DNA of 64,000 nt from CAYLPT01 sp964385645 (GTDB lineage: Bacteria > Armatimonadota > Hebobacteria > Hebobacterales > Hebobacteraceae): the NCBI GenBank assembly GCA_964385645.1, contig CAYLPT010000070.1:1-64000 (forward strand), in the 5' to 3' direction. A model generated the notes under the pieces. It was not told the DNA's origin. It saw only the letters and a program-made list of their open reading frames with translations, and searched no databases. A program made the position numbers and the translations under genes. Within the stretch, counting starts at the first letter, position 1. Every line of letters begins with the position of its first letter. This document shows positions 57,662-64,000 of this stretch, piece after piece.

Positions 57662-58975
57662 AGGTAACCGGTAACCCCTGGGGGGAGGAGATTGGTGAGG
57701 GGGCAAGAACCAGGCGGCAAGTGGGATTTCGCAGCCACACCAGGCCAGGAGACGCCGCCATGAAAGAAGCCCTCTCGTTCCCGGAACTGTTGCCTCGCAC
57801 CGATGCTCGCCCCGCCGCCTGTCCCCGCTGCGGGAGGCCCGGCATGGGCTGGCACCGCCGCCAGACCCGCCCCGTGGTGGACCCCAAGCTCTCCCAGGTG
57901 GAGGTGGTGCAGTACCAATGCGCCGCCTGCGGCGCCAGCCTCACAGTCATCCCCCCTGGTCTATCCCCCAACTGCCGGCACTCGGATCGCACCCGGGTGA
58001 TGTTGGTGGTCCTGTGGGGGTTGGGACTGTCCTATCGGGACGCGGCCCTGGTGATGAAGGCTTTGGGGGCGCCCATCTCGCATGTAGAGATCATCCTCAA
58101 TGTGCGGCAGATGGGGCACAAGGCGATGGCGCGCCACAAGAAAGTCACGGCGAAGGTCAAGACCCCGGTGCTGGGGGCGGACGAGACGCAGGTGAAGCTC
58201 TAGGGCAATGGGGTGACGCTGGGCTTTCTGTGCGATCCCGGCTCCGGCGACATCGTGGGCCTGGAGATCCTCACCAGCCCGGAAGGCGAGGAGCTGGGCC
58301 GGTGGCTGGTGGAGGCGGCGAAGCACTTTGGCGCCAAGGCGCTGGTCTCCGACGAGCTGGAGTCCTACAAGCCGGCGGCGGAGCAAGCCGGCCTGGAGCA
58401 CCAGCTCTGCCTGGCCCACTGGCGCAAGGCCACCGCGCCTCGGCTCAAGAAGATCAAGGGATATGAGAAGGAGAAGCAGCTGATTCGGGAGGCCCTCCAG
58501 CACCTGGATGAAGCTGGCCTGGAGGCGATCCGCTGGCTGCATGCTCGATTCCGAGAAGCCCGCCCACCCCGCAAGGGCGAGAAACAGTCTCCCGAATATG
58601 CCCTGCGCATGCTCACCCTGGATATCCTGGAGAACTGGCAGCGGCTGGTCTGCTACCAGCACACCGACGAACCCATGCGCGATGGGCTAGGGCGCAAAGC
58701 GCGCCGCACCTGCCAAGCGCCCGCCACCAACAACGCCTGCGAGAACGCCATCGGCCGGGGAGGCAAGATCCGCGTCAAGCGCATGCGGGGCTTCAAGCGC
58801 GCCAACACCATCCTGCCCATCATGTTCCTGCTGGCTTCCCTGGGAGGGGTGCTCGCCGGAGCGCCCTTCAACTCACTGACCCACTGACCACACACCCAGG
58901 CGCCACTGTCTCTCCCACCAACCTCGCTCAAACACGCCCCCTCCCTCCCAGCCCCGCTTGGGCCTACCAGTTACC
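57662..58975 (+). mobile_element. Insertion sequence with zinc-ribbon DDE transposase
   Basis: About 1.31 kb. Terminal inverted repeats GGTAACCGGTA (57663-57673) and TACCAGTTACC (58965-58975) match at 10 of 11 positions, 13 of 16 if extended. GGAGC occurs at 57657-57661 and at 58976-58980, a possible 5-bp target duplication, with one extra base at the left end. It carries one transposase gene, interrupted by an amber codon. I cannot assign the IS family. Confidence 0.7.
57760..58887 (+). pseudogene. Transposase interrupted by in-frame amber codon
   Basis: Two parts in the same frame are separated by TAG at 58201-58203. The N-part (147 residues) has a zinc ribbon (CPRCG ... CAACG) and a helix-turn-helix-like region (LVVLWGLGLSYRDAALVMKA), ending LGADETQVKL with the first catalytic Asp. 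The C-part (from GNGVTLGFLCDPGSGD) has the second Asp in VSDELESYK and the Glu in NNACENAIGR, thus a DDE triad. Without the stop it would be ~375 residues, a normal transposase. The frame after the stop shows no other damage, suggesting a recent mutation or read-through. Confidence 0.8.
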
Positions 58976-60487
58976 GGAGCGGTTCTGGTAGACGTATGCG
59001 GGGTCGAGCAGGATCATGTCCCTGTGGTTTTGGCGGAAGAGGGAGAGCGTGAGCGCGCCCTGGGGCAGGAAGTGCTCGGCGCTAAGCTCGTAGTTCCAGG
59101 CGGTGTGGGGCTTCAGGTCCGGGTTGCCGATGTTGATGCCCGCGCCGTACAGCTCGTCGAGCACGGGGAAGCGCTTATTGCGGCTGATCGCGAGGCGCAG
59201 CTTGGTGTCGCGGCCGAGCCGCTGGAGACCGCTGAGGAACGGGGACAGCGCGGCCCGGCCCGGGTCGGTGCCGTCATAGCGCAGGCCGATGGTCGCCGCC
59301 TGTGCGTCACCGCGGACCATCGTGTTCTGCGCGAACAGCCCCCGCCAGGTCACCTCGCGGGCGCTCCATTCCCCGAGTTCGGGGCTGGGCACGGGCCTGG
59401 TTGAGCGCATGCGATCGCGCTGCCACCACAGCCCCCAGCTCAGCATGCTCTCGGGGGTGATCGCGTAGTTATGCTGAAGCTCGCTCCGCAGCAGTGAGTA
59501 GCGCGCCTTCCCCTGGATGGGCGCCTCGCGGAGGTTGACCGGGTCCCACTGCTGGTACTGAAGGTCGTAAGACAAGGACAGCGGTGACAGCCGCAGCAGG
59601 ACGTCGGAGCGCGGGCTGAGGCGGCGCGTGTAGGTAAGCGAGGCGGCCGGTCGAGAGAGGTTGGGCCACCGATGCTCCCACTTATCGCCCGGGTTAGGGC
59701 CGCTGGGCCGAAAGCCCTGCTTCTCGCCGCTCAGGTTGGTTCCCACCAGAGTTAGCTGCGCGTCGTCGCCGAGGGAGCTGACGGCCTTGAAGGAGATGTC
59801 CGTGAGGTCGGTGCGATGGTCCTTCGGCATCCAGCCGGTGAAGCGATTGCGGTTGCAGGCGATGAAGTAGTTGAGCTCGGGGGTCCCGCCGCCGGCCTCC
59901 AGTTCGTAGTCCTCGGTGCCGAAGCTTCCGCCGGTGAACGAGACCCGGCCGCCGGGGAAGCGCTCCCCGCTCTTGAGGGTCATAGCGAGCACGCCCGACA
60001 CCGTGTTCCCGGGGTACTTGGGCGGGGCCGGGCCGCGCGCCACCTCCATCTCGCTCAGGGCTGTCACCGACACGCGGTTGAGCGTACACGAGCCGGTCGG
60101 GTTCACCGGGATGCCGTCTACGAGCACCTGCAGCCAAGTGAAACTCGACCCCCGGAGGGAGGGCCGCGGCGAGTTCATCAGGCACCCCGTGAGGGTCTGA
60201 GTGCCGGGCAGACGTTGGATGGCATCGCCGATGTGCTGGACGTGCGGCATCTCCTCGATGTCCGCTGCGCGGATGACGTCCACGCGGGCGGGCCGTTCCC
60301 GCTCGCCTATCACCTCGACCTCGATAAGGAGGGCCGCCTCCTCTGCGGTCTCACCGGCCGGCGGCTCGGCCGCGGCGGCCACCTGATCCTCCCTGCCCGG
60401 CTCGCCCTCCCCTGCGAGGGCCGGGGCGACCGTGACGGCCGCCGAGATCACCACTGCACACAACAGGACGACATACGAGAGCCTCAT
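58964..60487 (-). CDS. TonB-dependent receptor truncated by the insertion sequence
   Basis: A 507-residue receptor: signal peptide (~1-25), plug domain (VDVIRAADIEEMPHVQHIGD, LQVLVDGIPVNP, SEMEVARGPAPPKYPGNTVSG) and a partial barrel. It stops right after NIGNPDLKPHTAWNYELSAE and the next strand pair; family members have ~150 more residues and an aromatic C-terminal residue. The last codons (GGT AAC TGG TAG) lie inside the right inverted repeat of the IS, so the stop is provided by it. No continuation is found on the other side of the IS. AGGAGGTGAT before the ATG is a near-perfect ribosome-binding site. Probably non-functional. Confidence 0.85.
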   Translation of the reverse strand: MRLSYVVLLCAVVISAAVTVAPALAGEGEPGREDQVAAAAEPPAGETAEEAALLIEVEVIGERERPARVDVIRAADIEEMPHVQHIGDAIQRLPGTQTLTGCLMNSPRPSLRGSSFTWLQVLVDGIPVNPTGSCTLNRVSVTALSEMEVARGPAPPKYPGNTVSGVLAMTLKSGERFPGGRVSFTGGSFGTEDYELEAGGGTPELNYFIACNRNRFTGWMPKDHRTDLTDISFKAVSSLGDDAQLTLVGTNLSGEKQGFRPSGPNPGDKWEHRWPNLSRPAASLTYTRRLSPRSDVLLRLSPLSLSYDLQYQQWDPVNLREAPIQGKARYSLLRSELQHNYAITPESMLSWGLWWQRDRMRSTRPVPSPELGEWSAREVTWRGLFAQNTMVRGDAQAATIGLRYDGTDPGRAALSPFLSGLQRLGRDTKLRLAISRNKRFPVLDELYGAGINIGNPDLKPHTAWNYELSAEHFLPQGALTLSLFRQNHRDMILLDPAYVYQNRSGNW

Positions 60488-60997
60488 GAATCACCTCCTG
60501 AAGTATGTCCAGCGCCCCGGTGGGGCTGCACGTCGTCAGAGCCTTCGCTGCCGCGGTGCGCGTCGGGGAAGAAGTCGCAGTGCGCGCCGTCGCAGGTCTC
60601 GTTATCGGCGGAGAACACACAGCGCCCCGCGAACTGCTCGCGGGGCAGGGGCAAGCCGATAGTGGCGAACTCCTGCTGCGCCACCTCCAGCGCGACATAG
60701 CTGCTCTTCTTGCAGCAGCGGCTTCCCCGATGTCGGCCAGGCGGATGGCGAGACGAGATGAGAACCCGAGCAGGCGCTCGCGCGGCTCCGTTGCCACCGG
60801 GGTGGAGCCCAGCAGAACCGCATAGGCCGCCGCAGCGCTCACCAGCGCGCCACAAGTGCCGAGGAACCCGCAGGCGCCGCCGGGGATCTGCCGGCCGCGC
60901 TCGATCGCCTGTCAATCAACCCCTCGGAGATCGGGTGGCCCGCGTTGCGCAGGCACACGAGCAGGACCTCGCCGACCAGCGCGTCAGGAGCCTCCAC
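60484..60997 (-). pseudogene. Frameshifted DUF5714-like gene
   Basis: Three minus-strand frames together read as one protein: from a GTG at 60997, PDALVGEVLLVCLRNAGHP; then IPGGACGFLGTCGALVSAAA and TPVATEPRERLLGFSSRLA; then RCCKKSSYVALEVAQQEF and CVFSADNETCDGAHCDFFPD. These match my memory of DUF5714 (GxCGFxGxCGA, TPL, GPRCCKR). Frame changes fall near 60900 and near 60720. GGGAGG precedes the GTG, and the final stop overlaps the ATG of the receptor gene. Either a decayed gene or an assembly with two indel errors. Confidence 0.6.
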
Positions 60998-61059
60998 GCC
61001 TGAGCCTCCCAGCGGCGACGGGTGGCGCTGGCCGAGTGGGGGTACGGTCGGCGCGCTGG

Positions 61060-63366
61060 CTACTCCACGACGAAGTGCGCCCTGTTCGACTCCAGCGCCC
61101 TCGGCGCCAGCACCTTCAGTGCGATCCAACCCGTGTAGGCCCTGCCGAGCGTCCAGGTGGTGCTGACCTCCCTGGCGCCTGGCGCATCGAAGCGCAGCGA
61201 GGCGATCGGGCCGACCGCGCCGTCGCTGCGCACAAACTGGTAGCGGACCTCGCACGGCTGGGAGACGGTGATCTGGCCGACGAAGGTGACGGTCGCCGGC
61301 AGAGGCCCGGTGTGTCTGCTGGGAGCGGCCGTCAGCGTCGCGCTGACCGTGGGCGCCGTGCCCGCGCCTGGGGTCGGCGGGGTAGTCACGCGGTAGGTCT
61401 CGAGCGCGAGCGCGATCTCACACGTGTCGGCGTCCACGCCTCGCCCGCCGTGGCGGCTCCCGCCCCGCAGGAACAGCGCCCCGGCGCCTGAGGCGTCCCC
61501 TCGCACCCGCCCGGTGCTCATGTCGTAGAGCAGATTCAGGTCGCGCCTGCCGTAGTCGGGATGGATGTCGCAGTGGTCGTCCGCGCCATACAGGAAGCCG
61601 TCGCTGTCCCAGAGCTGCACGGTGATGGGGACCTCCTGGGTGACTGGGGAGGAGGGGCGGAAGTCGGGCGCCCGCCAGGTGCGACTCGCGTCTTCCAGCC
61701 ACCTGTCAATGCGGTCGCGGTAGTAGACCCGGCCGCCGTTCACCGAGAGGGCGACCCGGCTGAGCTTCCATCCGCCGGCCACCCCGTCGGGCGACTTCTC
61801 GATCTGCACGTACTGGATGTCGCTCACCTTCATGCCCCGGGGCGGGTCCAGGCTATATGTGTCTTCGTCCCCGCGCTCGAAGTCGTCGTACAGGGGCTTG
61901 TCGAGCTTGAACCGTGTGGTGTCGTTCACCCGCAGGAAGACATCGTCGTCGGTGCCCGCCCAGCGCTCATCACAGGTGCGCACAGTGACCTGTAGAGTGG
62001 TGACCGGCACAGGCGTGGTCCATCCCTTGGGGACGGCCTTGATGAAGGTAAACGGATAGTTGGGCAGGGTGAAGTTGAAGGTGTCATAGCCGTGGATCAT
62101 GCCGGAGGAGAAGCTCTGTCCGGCGATCTCCGCGCGGGTGTAGAAATCGGCCTCATCCACTCCCGGGTCAATGCCCACCATGCCCACCGGCGTCGCGTCC
62201 TTCACTCGCGTGACCTTCAGGGACACAAAGTCCACCTCGGTCTGCATGCTCGTGGACGGCCCGATCACGATTGCGGCGGCTGCGGGGTTCTTGGCGGCCA
62301 GCTTGGGGACCATCTGCTCGAACTTCGCGCGGAACGCGGTCTTGCCGGCGCCATGGTAGCCCCGGATGGCCCCGATGAGGTCATCGAGGCTTCCGCCAGG
62401 TCCCGGGGCCTCCGCGCCGCTCGGCTCGCCTTGCCCCTGCCAATGGCCCGCGTTGAATGAGATGGCGAAGGCGCCGGAGAGGTCGCGGTCCAGCTCGCCC
62501 CCCCGTCGGTCTCGGTAGCGGCGGGCGGCCTCCCAGGCCGCCTCATCGCTGACCCAGGAGCGAATCGCGCGGACCCACTGGCGGGTGGCGAAGTAGGCGG
62601 TGATATAGGCCTCCCTGTAGTAGGGACGGCCTGGCCAGTCCTTGTTCACCGCGGTTCTGAGGTTACGGTTGCCGTCGGTGTTCCAGTGCCCGTGGCCGCG
62701 GAGGCTTTCATCGCCGCCGCCGGAGTAGACGCGGGCGCTCTGCCTGACCTCGGCAGGAACGTCGAAGTAAGTCGGGTGCGAGCCGTAGCTGGCCTGTTGC
62801 GCCCATCCGGGGCCGTCGCAGACGGTCGTCTGTGGGTGGCCCGCGGGCTCGACCCAATTGGTGTGGGCGTAGAAATCCTGCACCGCGTGGGTGGTGATCC
62901 CGATCACTGTCAGAAGCCCCTGGGTGTCACCCAGCCGCGCGCACTCGATCGCAGCCGCTCGGGTGGCGCGGGCAAGCCTATCCCATTCCATGGCGATGGT
63001 CTCGCCGCTGTCGAGCCCCCTAAGCAGGCCGCCGGCGACATAGCGCGGCGTTGAGTCGAAGTGCAGCCAGTCGGCGGCCTCGACCAGACTGCTGGACCAG
63101 TGCTCCCTGGAGCCGATCGCCCCCACGATCAGCTCCTTCCACCAGGCCGAGTGCCCGCTGTAGGGATTCTGACTCGCCTGCTCGTAGAAGTCCACCATCC
63201 AGTTGGTGACCTGCGCCACCTGAATCGCGGTATCCCCGAACCCCTCCGCGGCCAGCGCGTCGCGCGTCAGGTCGAAGTGCGGTCCAGTGTCGAAGGCATG
63301 GGCGCCGCTTGGCGCTAGACAGACGACCAGCGCCACCATAACCGGCACGACTACCGCGCATCGCAT
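61060..63366 (-). CDS. Secreted zinc-dependent phospholipase C-like protein with PLAT domain
   Basis: A 768-residue exported protein: signal peptide (~1-24, SGAHA), then an alpha-helical domain like bacterial zinc-dependent phospholipase C/HET-C proteins (FDTGPHFDLTRDALAAEGFG; DWLHFDSTPRY; GITTHAVQDFYAHTNWVE, whose His/Asp/Glu residues would bind zinc). A PLAT/LH2-like domain follows (~450-560; LQVTVRTCDERWAGTDDDVFL, FERGDEDTYSLD, VQIEKSPDGVAGGWKL), and an Ig-like C-terminus. Clostridial alpha-toxin also pairs a zinc PLC domain with PLAT. GGAGG before the ATG at 63366 sets the start; the frame extends four codons upstream. Confidence 0.75.
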   Translation of the reverse strand: MRCAVVVPVMVALVVCLAPSGAHAFDTGPHFDLTRDALAAEGFGDTAIQVAQVTNWMVDFYEQASQNPYSGHSAWWKELIVGAIGSREHWSSSLVEAADWLHFDSTPRYVAGGLLRGLDSGETIAMEWDRLARATRAAAIECARLGDTQGLLTVIGITTHAVQDFYAHTNWVEPAGHPQTTVCDGPGWAQQASYGSHPTYFDVPAEVRQSARVYSGGGDESLRGHGHWNTDGNRNLRTAVNKDWPGRPYYREAYITAYFATRQWVRAIRSWVSDEAAWEAARRYRDRRGGELDRDLSGAFAISFNAGHWQGQGEPSGAEAPGPGGSLDDLIGAIRGYHGAGKTAFRAKFEQMVPKLAAKNPAAAAIVIGPSTSMQTEVDFVSLKVTRVKDATPVGMVGIDPGVDEADFYTRAEIAGQSFSSGMIHGYDTFNFTLPNYPFTFIKAVPKGWTTPVPVTTLQVTVRTCDERWAGTDDDVFLRVNDTTRFKLDKPLYDDFERGDEDTYSLDPPRGMKVSDIQYVQIEKSPDGVAGGWKLSRVALSVNGGRVYYRDRIDRWLEDASRTWRAPDFRPSSPVTQEVPITVQLWDSDGFLYGADDHCDIHPDYGRRDLNLLYDMSTGRVRGDASGAGALFLRGGSRHGGRGVDADTCEIALALETYRVTTPPTPGAGTAPTVSATLTAAPSRHTGPLPATVTFVGQITVSQPCEVRYQFVRSDGAVGPIASLRFDAPGAREVSTTWTLGRAYTGWIALKVLAPRALESNRAHFVVE

Positions 63367-63513
63367 AGCCACCTCCACCTCCCCGATCGAGAATACGGGC
63401 GCAGCCCGGGGCCAGTGACGCCAGAGGTTGGACCGCGTCCGCCGGCCATATATGCCACACCGCCACCGCCCACACGAAGGCCCCGGACGGCCCCCGCCGG
63501 CGGGCAGGGCAGA

Positions 63514-64000
63514 TCAGGCCGCCGCGGGCCTCCCCCGCCGGCGCAGGGCGAGGTAGACGGGTACGCCGGCGGCGAGGAAGCCGGCCAGCCACAGCAGGTC
63601 TGCAGGCGCGTGCCAGAGCCGGTTGGCGGCGAGGGCGAGGGAGAAGAGACAGAAAAGGGCCGGCACCCAGGGGTAGCCCCAGGTGCGGTAGGGCCGCTCG
63701 AGGCCTGGCCTGCGCCACCGCAGGACGAAGACCGCCCCGGCGGTGACCGCGGACAGCAGCCAGATCACCAGCACCGTGAAGGCGAGGATCCGCCCCAGGG
63801 TGGCGCTAAGGACGATCACGCTGGCCCACAGCCCCTGGGCGAGGATGGCCGCCACCGGCACCCGGGTGACGCGGTTGACTGAGCCCAGTAGGCGGGGGAA
63901 CAGCCCGTCTCGCGCCATGGCGTAGTAGATGCGGGGCCCGACCATGGTGGTGGCGTTGAGGGAGCCGAGGATGCAGATGATGATGGCGAGCGCCAGCACG
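63514..64000 (-). CDS. APC-superfamily amino acid permease (3' part; 5' end outside window)
   Basis: C-terminal part of an amino acid/polyamine permease, running off the right edge of the window. It starts in LALAIIICILGSLNATTMVGPRIYYAMARDGLFPRL, a typical APC segment, and has four to five further hydrophobic helices ending with a basic tail (LRRRGRPAAA). At least 161 residues are visible. The 147 bases between it and the phospholipase-like gene hold no recognised feature. Confidence 0.85.
   Translation of the reverse strand, partial: VLALAIIICILGSLNATTMVGPRIYYAMARDGLFPRLLGSVNRVTRVPVAAILAQGLWASVIVLSATLGRILAFTVLVIWLLSAVTAGAVFVLRWRRPGLERPYRTWGYPWVPALFCLFSLALAANRLWHAPADLLWLAGFLAAGVPVYLALRRRGRPAAA

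Noticed and set aside
58201..58203. TAG in the transposase read as pyrrolysine
   Set aside because: Nothing in the window supports an amber-decoding system (no pylTSBCD-like genes, no methylamine methyltransferases with in-frame TAG); a nonsense mutation is simpler.
61080..61100. GTTCGACTCC resembling a tRNA T-loop
   Set aside because: No acceptor, D or anticodon stems around it; it lies in the coding region of the phospholipase-like gene.

Overview
The window is 64 kb of very GC-rich bacterial chromosome from a diderm: there are two TonB-dependent receptors, an ExbB/ExbD/TonB module and two other predicted outer-membrane barrels. The mix of carbohydrate-type genes (DUF4038/DUF5060 glycosidase-like proteins, a heparinase II/III-like protein, GH94, GH20-like, Gfo/Idh/MocA oxidoreductases, a DUF6785-type membrane protein, a non-HemE URO-D protein) is typical of Armatimonadota or the Planctomycetota/Lentisphaerota side of the tree. 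I favour an uncultured Armatimonadota-like organism, but no ribosomal marker is present to prove it.

Region 1 (76-12326, + strand) is a nearly gapless run of 13 genes. The first eight form a protein-thiocarboxylate sulfur-assimilation set: cysteine synthase, a sulfite-reductase-like ferredoxin protein, TusA-like carrier, threonine-synthase-like PLP enzyme, JAMM protease, CysO/ThiS-like carrier, NIL-domain protein and MoeB/ThiF-like E1. The last five are hemA, a SirC-HemC fusion, a CobA-HemD fusion, hemB and hemL. The siroheme branch presumably supplies the sulfite-reductase-like protein, so the run joins cofactor supply to sulfur incorporation.

Region 2 (12449-18798, +) encodes an envelope system: an FMN_bind-like protein, an OB-fold protein, two FtsX/MacB-type permeases sharing a conserved extracytoplasmic GCPxEAA motif with Cys64 in both, two ATPases with complementary defects, a barrel protein, and a small His-rich membrane protein with its own sigma70-type promoter. 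I do not recognise this as a described system. Region 3 (18953-22272, -) is a three-gene operon: URO-D-like protein, GNAT-like protein, methyltransferase. Region 4 (22502-28510, +) is a complete Ton module with one receptor, ExbB, two ExbD proteins (one without the essential Asp), TonB and a repeat protein. Region 5 is a KtrA/KtrB potassium system (-), divergent from a zinc-type uptake operon (30781-35080, +); two strong promoters lie back to back between them.

Region 6 (35145-56007) is a carbohydrate and exopolysaccharide island. It holds two Gfo/Idh/MocA proteins, a DUF6785-type membrane protein, two DUF4038-type proteins (one with an apparently circularly permuted LamG domain), heparinase-like, GH94 and GH20-like proteins, two glycosyltransferases, a nucleotide-sugar dehydrogenase, a beta-helix gene remnant and a 58-bp dispersed repeat. 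A G-rich FAD-oxidoreductase/hexapeptide pair ends it. Region 7 (56008-61000) is decaying: a transposase remnant, an insertion sequence whose transposase has an in-frame amber codon, a TonB receptor whose stop codon comes from the IS end, and a DUF5714-like gene with two frameshifts. The window closes with a large phospholipase-C-like protein carrying a PLAT domain and the 3' part of an APC-family permease gene.

No tRNA, rRNA or CRISPR array was recognised. Bases 1-75 hold only a short hairpin (5-21) and the first ribosome-binding site.
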